Part shown: positions 18,828 through 30,720 of the stretch, in pieces
How the letters are laid out: every line of letters begins with the position of its first letter
Numbering within the stretch: position 1 is the stretch's first letter
NCBI GenBank assembly: GCA_035235625.1
Contig: CP141145.1
Location: forward strand, 62,001-126,000
Direction of reading: 5' to 3'
DNA: 64,000 bases
From: Saururus chinensis
Taxonomy: Eukaryota; Streptophyta; Magnoliopsida; Piperales; Saururaceae
Translations under genes and position numbers: made by a program
The notes under the pieces: model-generated
Told to the model about the DNA's origin: nothing
Database searches by the model: none
Seen by the model: the letters and a program-made list of their open reading frames with translations, nothing else

Positions 18828-19264
18828 GTATGTGACATCATTTTAAAGTAAAATTAACACATTTTTTTGCGGCCCGTCACAACAGGACCAGGGTCCCTTT
18901 GCTCTCTGGTATGGTTGATAGTCTGAGTTCACAGCTTTCTCAATGACGGCAACTATATTCTGGATCGAAAAATAAGAATGCTTATGATATGTTGCATGGC
19001 AGGAGGTTCTAATTGTTGTGAGAATGGAAATATTGTTGGGGAGACTTTTAAAGACAATAATGTTCTTGTGCAATATAAGGTAATAACCACTCTTATGGTA
19101 TTGAATTTTGCTTGTAGTTTTAAATGTAAGAATGATGTCTTTTAAAACTTTTTTGATCTAATTTTTTTTAGTCAATATCTCATGTTTACCTAGTGCTCAT
19201 TTTTACAGATAATGAGAGACTAATTTATGTGGCATGCCTTGATAAAGATGACACTGAAAAGCAG
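18735..19264 (+). pseudogene. Exportin-1 (CRM1/XPO1) fragment, copy C
   Basis: Closest to copy A. The first exon begins within the chimeric exon. The second block (about 18889-19079) has lost the same intron piece as copy A and reads PLLSGMVDSLSSQLSQ, a stop, then broken VLIV / ENGNIVGETFKDNNVLVQ segments. The last exon (19209-19264) is IMR, a frame break, then CLDKDDTEKQ-like. The donor at 19265 and the first 47 intronic bases are nearly identical to copy A, and the CT-rich array starts at the same point. Confidence 0.85.
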
Positions 19265-19311
19265 GTGAATATTAGTTGCTAGAAATCTTGATCGGAGTCG
19301 GATATATATAT

Positions 19312-20540
19312 ACTCCCTCCCTCTCTCTCTCCCCCTCCCCCTCCTCCTCTCCCCCTCCCTCTCCCTCTCCCTCTCTCTCTCTCGAGCGCGCGTGCTCTCT
19401 CTTGAGTGCGCGTGCTCTCTGACGTGTATACTCTCTTTCTCAAGGATGCGTGCTCTCACTCATTAGTGCACGTGCTCTTTCTCTCTCTTTTGAGTGAGTG
19501 TGCTCTCCCTCACATGCGCGTGCTCTCTTTCTTGAACGTGCATGCACTCTCTCTCGCGGGTGCTCTCTCTCGACCACCCAAGCACCCTCTAGAGCGTGCG
19601 TGCTCTTTGTCTCAATTGTGCGCACTCTCTCTGGAGTGCGCATGCCCTTTCTTTATTTCTCAAGCACGTGTGCTCTCTTTCACCACCCTTTCTCGCTCCC
19701 TCCACGCCCCTCTCTCTCGTACGCGTGCGATTGCGCTCTCTCTCTCGCGTGCTCTCTCGACTGCTTGAGCTCTCTTTAGAGCGTGCATGCGCTTTCTCTG
19801 GAGCACGGGTGCCCTTTATTTCTCGAGCGCGTGTGCTCTCTCTTGAGCGCACGTGCACTCTCTATCGAGCATGCATGCTCAATAGAGAGGGGGAGGGGAG
19901 TGAGCAAGAAAGAGCCCCCATCTTTCTTGCTCGCTCCACGCCCCCTCACTCTCGAGTGTGCATTCTCTCTAATTAGCGCGCATGCTCTCACTTAAGCGCA
20001 TGTGCTCTTTTTTTTTCTCTCTCACACGCGCACTCAATAGAGAGGCGGGGTGGGAAGCGAGCGAGAAAGAGAGCACACATGCTTTCTCACCCCCCTCTTT
20101 CTCGCTCGGTCCACGCCCCCCCCCTCTCCAGCGTCGTACTCATTCTCTCGCTTGAGATTGCGTGCTCTCTATTTCTCGAGCGTGCGTGTTCTCTCTTGAG
20201 TGCGTGTTCTCTCTTTCAAGTGCGTGCTATCCCTCTAGCGTGTGCCTCCCTCTTTCAAACGTGTGCACTCTCTTGTGCGTCCATGCTCTCTCTGGAGCGC
20301 ACAAGCTCTCTCTCAAGTGCATGCTCTCTCTCTCAAGCGAGTGCTCTCTCATGAGCGCGTGTGCCCTCCCTTAAGCGCACATGCTCTCTCTCTTTGTCTC
20401 TCGCACGCATGCACGATAGATTGTGGGGGAGGGGAGAGAGCGAGAAAGAGAGCACACGTGATCTCTCTCAACCCTACTCTTTCTCGCTCGCTCCACGCCC
20501 CCTTGTCTCTCTCGAGCGCATGTGGTCATTCTCTCATTGG
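19312..20540. repeat. Array C, pyrimidine-rich arm
   Basis: CT-rich arm of 1.2 kb with the same unit, cores and landmarks as array A (GCCCTTTATTTCTCGAG near 19815; GACCACCCAAGC near 19573). It is much shorter than the corresponding 6-kb arm of array A, yet its last 150 bases match the end of that arm closely (CACGATAGATTGTGGGGG near 20413 against 8868). Confidence 0.9.
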
Positions 20541-23500
20541 CGCACTTGAGGGAGAGGGATCACACCGGCTCGAGAGAGCGGGAGTAGACGTGTTCGAAAG
20601 ATAGTACGCGCATTCGAGATAGAGTGCTTGCGAGAGAGGGCACATGTGCTCGAGAGAGAGGGCACACGTGCTCGAGAAATATTAAAAGAGCACGCATACT
20701 CGAGAAATAATGAAAGAGCACGCGTGCTCGAGAGTGAGAGCACACGGGCTTGAGAGTGCATGTGCGCTCGAGAGAGAGCACGCGCGCTCCTAAGAGAGCA
20801 CACGTACTCCTATGAGAGCATGCGCCATAGAGAGAGCAAGCGCTTGAGAGATGGGGGCACGCACTTGGGGGAGAGCACACGCTCGAGAGAGCACGTGCTC
20901 GAGAGAGAGAGAAAGAGCACGTGCTCAAGAGAGAGAGCACGCATGCTCAATTGAGAGAGCATGTGCACTAATGAGAGAGAATGCACTCTCGAGAGTGAAG
21001 GGGGTGTTGAGTGCACGAGAAAGATGGGGGTGAGAGAGCACGTGTGCTCTCTTTCTTGCTCGCTCCCTCCCTCCCTGTCTCTATTGAGCGCGTGTGTGAG
21101 AGAAATCACACACGCTCGAGAGAGAGCATGTGCCCTCAAGAGAGGGAGAGATCATGCACATTCGAAAGAGTGAGAAAGAGCACACACACGAATGAGAATT
21201 AGCAAGCATGCTCAAGAGAGAGGGGGATATGGAGAGAGCGAGAAAAGGGGGTGAGAGAGAGCACATGTGCTCTTTTTCTCACTCGTTCCCCTCCCCCTCT
21301 CTATGGAACGCATGTGCGAGAGAGAGAGAGCTCGCGCGCTCGAAAGAGGGGGGCGTGGAGCGAGCGAGAAAGAGGGGGATTGAATGAGATCCCGTGTGTT
21401 CTCTTTCTCGCTCGCTGCCCTCCCCCTCTCTCTCTATCCAGCCCGCATGTGAGAGAGAGCACGCACACTCAAAAAGAGAGCACGCTCACTTGAAAGAGAG
21501 AAAGAGCACGCACACTAATGAGTGAGAGCACGCATGCTCCAAAGATACAAGGGGGGAGTAGAGCGAGCGAGATAGATGGGGATGAGAGGGAACGCGTGTG
21601 CTCTCTATCCCCTCCCCCTCTCTCTATCAAACGCATGTGTGAGAGAGAGAGCTCATGCGCTCGAAAGAGAGAGGGGGGCGTGGAGTGAGCTAGAAAGAGG
21701 GGGGTTGAGAGAGATCAAGTGTGCTCTCATTCTTGCTCCCTCCCCTTCCCCTCTCTCTATCGAGCGCGCGTGCACGAGAGAGAGAACATGCACACTTAAA
21801 AGAGAAAGCACGCTCACTTGAAAGAGAGAACGAACACGCACGCTAATGAGAGCCCGCACGCTAATGAAAGAGAGCACGCATGCTTGAGAGATAGAAGGGG
21901 GGAGTAGAGCTCTCTGTCTCGCATGTGTGCTCTCTTTCTCGCTCGCTTCCCTCCCCCACTCTATTGAGCGCGTGTGCTTGAGAGGGAGAGAGCACGGGCG
22001 CTTGAAAGAGAGAGCACGCATGCTCAAAAGAGGGAGAGAGCATGCACGCTAATGAGAATGACCACGCACGCTCAAGAGAGAGGGGGATGTGGAGCGAGCG
22101 AGAAAGAGGGGGGTGAGAGCATGTGCGCTCTCTTTCTCGCTCGCCCGCCTCCCCCTTTCTCTATTGAGCATGCGTGTGAGAGAGCCTGTGTGTTAGAGAA
22201 AGAGAGCATGCGTGCTCAAGAGAGATAGAGCATGTGCGCTCAAGAGAGAAAGAGAACAAGCGCTCAAGAGAGAGCACACATGCTCTTGAGAGGGAGATCG
22301 CACGCTCGCTCAAGAGAGGGAGCACGCACTCTAGAGAGAGGGAGTAGGCGCACTCGAGAAAGAGCGCGTGCGCTTGAGCTATAGTAAGCACGCGAGAGAG
22401 GGCACACTTGCTCGAGATAGAAAGAGCACGTGCTTAAGAGAGAGTACACGTGCTTGAAAAATGAAGAAAGGGCACACACACTCAATAGAGAGCTTTCGTA
22501 GATGGGGTGAGATAGATGGTGTGAGATAGAGATCACACTCGCTCAAGAGAGAGCATGCACGTCGAGAGAGAAAGAGCACAAGCGCCTAAGAGAGAGCAAG
22601 CATGCTCGTGAGAGGGAGATTGCACGCGTCTCAAGAGAGGGAGCACGCGCACTCTAGAGAGAGGGAGCACGCGCACTCTAGAGAGAGGGAGTAGGCGCGC
22701 TTTAGAGAGCACGCGCGCTTGAGATATATAGAGCATGCAAGAGAGAAGGCGCACGTGCTCGAGAGAGCACGCACACTGAAGAGAGAGCACTAGCACTCGA
22801 GAAATAAATAAAGGGCATGCACGCTCCAGAGAGAGCGCACGTGCTTAAGAGAAAGAGCACGCGCACTTTAGAGGGAGGTCGGATGGTCAAGAGATATCAT
22901 ACGCGCGCACAAGAGAGAGCCCATGCGCTTTAGTGAGAGAGCATGTGCGCTAATGAAAGAGAGGGGGCGTGGAGCGAGCCAGAAAGATAGGGTTGAGAGA
23001 GCACGTGTGCTTTCTCTCTTGCTCGCTCCCCTCCCCCTCTCTATTGAGCGCATGTGCGAGAGAGTGCAATAGCGCACCCACTAATGAGAGAGCACGCATA
23101 CTTAAGAGATAGAGGGGGGAGTTGAGCGAGCGAGATAAATGGGTGTGAGAGAGAGCACGTGTGCTCTCTTTCTCGCTCGGTCCCCTCCTCGTCTCTCTAT
23201 CGAGTGCGCGTGTGAGAGAGAGATGTCGTGTGCTTGAGATAGAGAATGAGCATGCGCCCTCAAGAGAGGGAGAGGTCACGCGCGCTTGAATGAGAAAGTG
23301 CACTCGCGCTAATGAGAATGAGCAAGCACTCTCAAGAGAGAGGGGATGTGGAGCGAGCGAGAAAGAGGGGGGGTGAGAGCACGTGTGCTCTCTTTCTTGC
23401 TTGCTCCCCTACCCCTCACGCTCTATCAAGCGCACGTGAGAGAGAGAAGGCTCGCACACTCGAAATAGAGGGGGGTGTGGAGTGAGCGAGAAAGAGGGGG

Positions 23501-26203
23501 GATGAGAGAGATCACATGTTCTCTCTTTCTCACTCGCTCCCCTCCCTCATCTCTCTTTTGAGTGCGGGTGCGAGAGAGAAAGCACGCGCCCTCAAAAGAG
23601 AGAGCATGCTCACTTGAAAGAGAGAAAGAGCACATGTGCTAATCAGTGAGAACACGCATGCTCGAGAGATAGAGGGGGAGGAGTAGAGCGAGCGAGATAG
23701 ATGGGTATTGAGAGAGCATGTGCTCTATTTCTCGCTCGCTTCCCTCCGCCTCTCTTTTGAGCGTGTGTGCGAGAGAGAGCACGTGTGCTAGAAAGAGAGA
23801 GCATGCGCGCTCGAACGAGGGAGAGAGCACGCATCTTCCAAGAGAGAAAGAGCAGGCGCACTAATGAGTATGACTAAGCATGCTCATGAGAAAGAAAGGG
23901 GGGCATGGAGCGAGCGAGAAAGAGGGGGGTGAGAGAGAGCACGTGTGAGAGAGAGAGAGCCCGCGTGTTGGAGAAAGAGAGCATGCACGCAAGAGAGAGC
24001 GTGCGCTCTCTCTTGAGAGAGAAAGAGCATGCGCGCTCAAGATGGAGCACGCGCGCTCTAGAGAGGAAGATAGCACGCGCGCTCTAGAGAGGGAGCACGC
24101 GCACTCTAGAGAGAGGGAGTAGGCACGCTCGAGAGAGAGCACACATGCTCGAGATAAAGAGAGCACGCGAGAGTGAGGGCACGTGTGCTCGAGATAGAGA
24201 GAGCACATGCTTAAGAGAGAGTACACGTGCTTGAAAAATAAAGAAAGGGCACATGCGCTCCATAGAGAGCTTGGGCAGATGGGGTGAGATAGATGGGGTG
24301 AGAGAGAGCACGTGTGCTCTCTTTGTCGCTCGCTCCCCTCCCCATTCCTCTATCGAGCGCTTGCTAAAGAGAGGGAGCATGTGCAATCTAGAGAGAGGGA
24401 GTAGGCGCGCTCGAGAAAGAGCGCACGCGCTTGAGATAAAGAGAGCATGCGAGAGTGATGGCAAGCGTGCTTGAGAGAGAGAGAGAGAGCGCACAGGCGC
24501 TCAATGAGAGCACACACACTCAAGAAATAAAGGTCATGCACGCTCTAGAGAGGGCTCAGGCGGTTGAGAGAGAGCACACACTCAAATGAGAGAGCATGCA
24601 CGCTGAGAGAGTGAGGGGGGCGTGGAGTGAGCGAGAAAGATGGAGGTGAGAGAGCACATGTGCTCTCTTTCTCGGTTGCTCCTCTCCTCCCCTCTTAGTC
24701 GAGCATGGGTGCGAGAGAGAGAGAGAACCCGCATGCTGGAGAAAGAGAGCACCATGCAAGAGAGAGCACACAAGCTCAAGAGAGTGAGAGCATGCACGCT
24801 CGAGAGAAAGAGCACAAGCTCTCAAGAGAGAGCATGCATGCTCGTGAGAGGGAGATCGTACACGCGCTCAAGAGATGGAGCACGCACACTCTAGAGAGGG
24901 AGTAGGCACGCTCGAGAGAGCACACGCGCTGAAGAGTGAGCACACGCACTTGAGTAATAAATAAAGGGCACGCACACTGTAGAGAGAGCGCACATGCTTA
25001 AGAGAAAGAGCATGCACGCTCTAGAGAGAGCTCCGGTGGTCGAGAGGGCATGCGCGAGAGAGTGAGAGCCCTTGTGCTGCAGTGAGAGAGCACGTGCGCT
25101 AATAAGAGTGAGGGGGGCGTGGAGCGAGCCAGAAAGATGGGGGTGACAGAGCACGCGTGCTCTCTTTCTTGCTTGCTCCCCTCCCCCTCTCTCTATCGAG
25201 CGTGCGTGCGAGAGAGAGCAATAGCGTGCCCACTAATGAGTGAGAGAACGCACGCTCAAGAGATAGTTAGGGAGTTTAGCGAGTGAGATAGATGGGTGTG
25301 AGAGAGAGCACGTGTGCTCTCTTTCTCGCTTGCTTTCCTCCCTGTCTCTCTCTATCGAGTGCGCGTGCAAGAAATAGAGATCACATGCCCTCGAGATAAA
25401 GAGCACGTGCCCTCAAGAGGGAGAGATCATGCACGCTCAAAAGAAAGAAAGAGCACGTGTGCTAAAGAGAATGATCAAGCAAGCTCAAGAGAGAGAGAGG
25501 GGGACGTGGAACGAGTGACAAAGAGGGGGGGTGAGAGGGAGCACGTGTGCTGTCTTTCTCGCTCGCTCTATCGAGCACATGTGAGAGAGAGAGCTCGTGC
25601 GCTTGAAAGAGAGCGAGCGATAAAGAGGGGGGTTGAGAGAGATCGCGTGTGCTCTCTTTCTCCCTCGCTTCCCTCCCCCTTCTCTCTATCGAGCGCGCAT
25701 GCGAGAGAGAAAGTACGCGCCCTCAAAAGAGAGCACGCTCACTCGAAAGAGGGAGAAAGAGCACGCATGCTAATGAGTGAGAACACGCATGCTCAAAAGA
25801 TAGAGGGGGGCGTGGAGCGAGCGAGAAAGTGGGGGGTGAGAGGGAGCACGTGTGCTCTCTTTCTCGCTCTCTCCATCGAGCACGTGTGCGAGAGAGAGAG
25901 AGCCCTCGTGCTGGAGAAAGAGAGCACGCATGCAAGAGAAAGCACTCGCTCTCTCTCTCTCTCGAGAGAAAGAGTATGCGCGCTCAAGAGAGAGCATGCA
26001 TGCTCGTGAGAGGAAGATAGCACGCGTGCTCAAGAGAGGGAGTACGTGCACTCTATAGAGAGGGAGTAGGCATGCGTGCTTGAGAGAGAGAGAGCACACG
26101 TGCTCGAGACATAAAGAAAGGGCACGCGTGCTCTAGATAGAGCGCACACACTTGAGAGAGAGAGAACAAGCACTCTAGAGAAAGCTTGGGCGGTCGAGAG
26201 AGA
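20541..26203. repeat. Array C, purine-rich arm
   Basis: GA-rich arm of about 5.7 kb. The polarity flip near 20541 uses the same words as in array A (TTGAGGGAGAGGGATCACAC at 20547, CGAGGGAGAGGGATCACAC at 9002). Hairpin modules occur roughly every 250 bases (for example 21357, 22091, 23350, 23470, 24615, 25810). GAAATAAATAAAGGGC and GGCGGTCGAGAG landmarks recur (22800, 24550, 24955, 26190). The array stops at GAGAGAGACTAAAG. Long open frames, including one of about 230 codons at 25314-26009, are repeat by-products. Confidence 0.9.
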
Positions 26204-26528
26204 CTAAAGAAACTAAAGACATAGTATACCACAAATCTAAGACAATGATCATCCACAAGCTTCTAACATCAAAATGAGACAAACGAAGAGACATGCAAAA
26301 CTAGGAGCCTCCACGACTACTCTGAAGCTCTCTCCGACCTTTCCTCATATAGAGGATCATCTCCGTTTGCATGTTACGCCACACAACCCCAAAACAAAAA
26401 AAGAAAGTGGGGTGAGTATAAAAACTCAATTATGGTTTGAATATAACTATAATCACCAGAAAACACAATGACATGACAATGAAGTAAATTAAATCTAATA
26501 TTAACATGCTATACCACTTTTGGATCTT

Positions 26529-26708
26529 ATATTCATATTACATAAACCTGCATAATAGTATCTTAATCACACCATTCCTGATCATGCATTTATATCACAG
26601 AAACTTACATAATAGTGTCTCAATCACACCCTCTCTGTTCATACATTCATATCACATAAATTTGCATAATAGTGTCTCAATCACACCATTTCTGATCATG
26701 CATTCATA
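26529..26708. repeat. 60-bp tandem repeat, three units
   Basis: Three adjacent units of about 60 bases share CATATCACATAAA, GCATAATAGTGTCTCAATC and ACACCATTTCTGATCATGCA words with scattered substitutions. Because the period is a multiple of three, an open frame crosses them and reads a repeated HNSVSITPFLIMHSYHI motif. I take this as a repeat, not a gene. Confidence 0.75.
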
Positions 26709-28015
26709 TCACATCAAATTCATTCACCCTGCACGACAAATGTGTCAAACACATGATACACAATCATGCATAGCATTTATAATATACATGTATCAATACA
26801 AATGGTGAATGCCTCCATTAAGGAATAAACACAAGTATTGCTACACAGGCAAGAAGCGGTCAAGGCCACGAAGGTGAGTACACGGTCAAATTTTCACACA
26901 GGAAATAAAAAAAAGTCAGGGTTGTCAATCCCTAAAGCTGCTCGCCCTGGATGATCCTGGTGAAGGATGTCTCATTCTCACACAGAAAATCTAGAGCAAG
27001 GGTGTTCGCCTAGGGACATCTCTTGCGGAGGGGAGAGCCCGAATTCTCACACAGGGGACCCTAGAACACGTGGTAGCGGGTGCATACGACATATCACTAT
27101 GGATTCTCAGAGTCCATATGACACTCATAATAATATCAAATCCACAAGACAAGTATACAACTCGTCCTCACATAATTCCATTTCACTAGACTCAACCCAG
27201 GGAGTATATACGTTCCACACAGGAACTTAAATCGAAAACATGTCCTTTTGGACCAACCGACTTTTGATTAATTCACCGAGCGATTAATCCGGCACGCAAT
27301 CTCAAGCATTGCATACAATTGGTTCATTTCGGTTAAACATCAGTAAAATTGTCCATGAATAACGATCCATAATGCATGCTAATATGGTACATCTGTGAGC
27401 AAGACCTACGTGGATTTTAACACATTGAACGTGGTCTTAATCAGTCCCCTCATGCTTCATAATTAACTACAATGTTATAGTAGATTCTCCATACGTGTGT
27501 TCATGCATATCCTAAACATACAATTAATGTTTTGATATAAACTCACAAGGCAACTTATGCATGCCTAACACATTTGAAATAATAAATTCAAATTGAAATC
27601 AAGACAAAATCCACGATAAAACTTAAAATCCCTCAACGTAGAATCAAACGCTCATTCCCACAAGCATGATTTTTCACACAATAAGCCACAACATGGTCAT
27701 ATCAATTTCCCATAAATCATCCATATTATAAGAGAACACATCTCACCAATTGTTATATAACATCCCTATTGGAAACACATGTTAATAACAAGAATTCTAA
27801 CATTCTAGGTTCCAACGTACTTCAATATCAACATGTATGATTATCAATATAATATGATGCCACAAGACAATACCTATACATAATTAATACACTTTTATCA
27901 TCTATTCCACACCTCCAGTAGCCCAATTCAACATAATACACTTTCCATAACCATTAAAAACATTAAATAGAGTAAAAACATTGAAATGAGTATAAATTAG
28001 AAAATAACAAAACTG

Positions 28016-28132
28016 TAGTGTAGCCATTCGAACGCTCTGAAAGGCCGTTCGATCGGCTATACAAGAAATCAGTCGAAAATGTTGTGTTGCCGATCGATCG
28101 CCCTAGTAGGCCATTCGATCGCCAACATAACA
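28016..28132. repeat. TTCGAACG/TTCGATCG palindromic motif cluster
   Basis: Within about 115 bases there are CATTCGAACGCTC, GGCCGTTCGATCGG, GCCGATCGATCGCC and GGCCATTCGATCGCC, all variants of a short palindrome. A similar cluster (GCCGTTCGAACGCC, CCGATCGAACGG, CCGTTCGAACGG) lies in both LTRs of the Ty3/Gypsy element at 56940-57045 and 63258-63360. This supports the view that the present region is LTR-derived. Confidence 0.55.
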
Positions 28133-29217
28133 GTTTTGACCTTCTTCATTTTGAATTTCAAAACTGAGACTCCATTAAAACAACTTAAAACTTTCATCTA
28201 TATACCCAAACACTATTAAAACTTCATCAAACTTTTTAGAATGTTAATCTACACCATCTAAAGGCAAAACCCTAAGAAATATGAACAAGAAAATAACATT
28301 TACTAATCTCACCATTAAATCACTAAATCAAACAAACCCATTCCAAATAAACCATAAAAATTGAGATTTTACCATAAGAAAATTGAGATTTGAAAACTTA
28401 TTATATCGTCACTTGTTTAGATTTGGATTTGACCTTCACCATTCTTGGAAACCTTCCAAAAACATAGTGTCCAAGTTAAACTCCATTAAAAATCGATTTA
28501 ACATTGAAAACCTTGAAGAAATATTAGGTATAGGGTTTGTTAAGTATAAAAAATGAATTTTGATAAGTAGGGTTTAAAGTAAGGGAGTAAATCAGTGACT
28601 TTCATGCTTCAAATCGAATTAAATCAAAGGGGAAATGTTGGATTAAGAATGGATTAGGAGAAGATCTAGGGTTTAAATATAATTAAGGAAGAACATACCT
28701 TAATCCTTTCTAATTCGGGCCTAATTGGGGAACTAGGCTTTAATCACCCCCTCCTAGCCCATTCCCAAAATTAAAATGGTTCAACCCTTTTCCTTTTATA
28801 GTAGGGCTTGCGGTGCACTTAATGAACTAATGGGGTGTAAATAGAATTTTGGACTAAAAATGGGTATTTTGAAGATTTGAGCACTAATTAAATCTGATAA
28901 AATTCTAAAAATTTTTATATGAGCTTATGTTGATGTCTAAGGTATTTTGGTCCAAAAATTTTAATTTCATCGGTGGGGCCTACAGGGGTCCCACCAAACC
29001 CTAATTTTTTGAATAAGTAAAAAATTAAATAAATTCTAAAAATTCAGAATTGATTAAAAATTATTTAAAACTCATAAATGTAGAGTTAGTTTTGCTTAAA
29101 ACCTTTAGAAATCCCATTTATCTTAGAAAACCACAGAATTTAAAATCAAAAAACGTATAAACCACACATTAACTGATAAATAACATTAAAATAAACCGGT
29201 TCAAAGTTGAGAGCCCT

Positions 29218-29305
29218 TAGAAGAGAGGTAGTGGGTGGGAGAGAGAGCGAGAGAGAGAGAGGGGGTGGGAGAGATATTGAGGGAGAGTGAAAGAGAGGGT
29301 GGGAC
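29218..29305. repeat. Array D, left remnant (GA-rich)
   Basis: AGAGAGGTAGTGGGTGGG followed by GAGAGAGAGCGAGAG and GTGGGAGAG tracts. The same AGAGAGGTAGTGGGTGGG word occurs at about 34535 inside the large part of the array, so this short piece and 34156-36565 were once contiguous and were split by the insertion at 29306-34155. Confidence 0.7.
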
Positions 29306-29974
29306 TGTAATGCCTGAGATTTTTCATCCCTTTTTCTTAAAACTCACGAATTTTTTTAACAACTGTAAATTGAAGGAAAATGACGAAATCAAAACCTGTA
29401 TACATAGTTTATAATTTAAAACATCATATAGTTAAACATCGTACCGCCAAATCAAATATCTTTAGGCATTACTCGAAAACAAACGTACGACTAAATTACC
29501 ATGATCATGGATTTTTAAATACAAATAATTCTCAGGCGTCCCCGAGTACAAGTCCCATAAACAGTCTACTAATTGATCCAAATTAAAAGTCTAGAATATA
29601 TAAATACTTAAATCTCATCTCACCCAATACATCAGATCGTGACACCAACTATACTCTCATTGAGTAAAATTTACTCGAGTCGAGAGGGAAACAATCCACC
29701 GCAGAAATGAGCGTCCATCTCTAGGAGCTCTCCAACACAACCTGCAAAAGTCTTCCGAACAACAAGGCTAAAAAAGTAGGGTGAGTATTTTCATACTCAG
29801 TAAAAAAATACCCAGTAGGGGAATCCAAAGAGAACTCAATTAGTTCATAAAAACATGTGTCATGCAACTCAACATGAAGCAGTCAACAAATAAAATCATA
29901 ATCAAGTATATCTGCATATAATAATGCATAGCACACCAATGAAAGCAAACTTACACAAACACCCTTAATCAGGG

Positions 29975-30340
29975 TCTTACAACCTACTCGTACCATCGTA
30001 CGCATACTCAACACCTTACGCATACTCGTACGACCATACTCATACAATCATACACTTACAGTCCTTATCAGAATCATATACTTACAATCGTGCTCAGAAT
30101 CGTGCATTACAGTCTTACTCAGAAACTTAAATTTACATTCTTACTCAGAATTATCATCTTACCATCGTACTCATACTCATACTCACACAACTTACACGTA
30201 CTTGTATGACCTTACCTGCACAATCATACGCTTACACATAAACGTATCCTTACATTCATTCTCCTTAGGAGCTTACACTTACACTTACTCTGGATCTTAC
30301 CTGTGCAACTGACTCAGAATCTGAAGCATACAACATACTC
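29975..30340. repeat. Degenerate CTTACA/ACTCATAC repeat tract in the LTR-like element
   Basis: Short words CTTACA, CTCATAC, CGTAC and TCAGAATC recur irregularly over about 360 bases. A shorter version lies at 49240-49443 in the related element fragment, ending with the nearly identical CTTACACTTACACTTACTC, which ties the two elements together. Confidence 0.6.
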
Positions 30341-30579
30341 TCACTATCGTACACATACTACCGACAACTGAAGCTCATTACAATTAACAAACTCTAATGT
30401 TGGAAAGGAAGAGAATGTCACAAGGACGTCACTTTAACCTTCAGGGAGCAACTAGACGCCATGGACTTTTCCGAAGGCAAGGCACACCTATGCTCATGGG
30501 GCACATGATTTAAACAAGTAAGAGTATATCCATGATACTACTTACCTAAGCGCGCAAATACCCACTCTCTGGGGTCATA

Positions 30580-30720
30580 CAGTGCCAACTAAGGGCGGAA
30601 AACATACAGTGCCACTCTACGGCAGTAATCTTACAATGCCACTCTTGGGCAGAACATACAGTGCCATCTAGGTAGAAACATACAGAGCCCACGAAGGGCG
30701 AAAACTTACAGCGCTCTCAA
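30580..30720. repeat. CAGTGCCA..GGGCGGAAA short tandem repeat
   Basis: Four to five imperfect units of about 35 bases, each with ACATACAGTGCCA followed by a GGGC- or GGCAG-type end. The last units read CAGAGCCCACGAAGGGCG and CAGCGCTCTCAA. It lies inside the LTR-like element and is absent from the shorter related fragment. Confidence 0.6.

Larger units (their letters stand above)
26204..29217. other. AT-rich LTR-like intergenic DNA
   Basis: No coding exon is recognised. The composition and phrases (GGGGTGAGTATAAAAACTC near 26409, AGGGGTCCCACCAAACCCTA near 28985) resemble the LTRs elsewhere in this window, so this is probably a degraded LTR or solo LTR. I could not find matching TG..CA ends or a target duplication. 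It contains a three-unit 60-bp tandem repeat and a cluster of TTCGAACG/TTCGATCG motifs, listed separately. Short open frames (26506-26808, 26967-27230) have no recognisable domain. Confidence 0.45.

Noticed and set aside
19406..26256. Open frames up to about 230 codons in array C
   Set aside because: Same repeat by-product as array A; no start context, splice structure or domain.
29306..29310. Firm 5-bp target duplication for the element at 29306-34155
   Set aside because: The flanking pentamers agree at only three of five positions within a low-complexity array, so they are not evidence by themselves.
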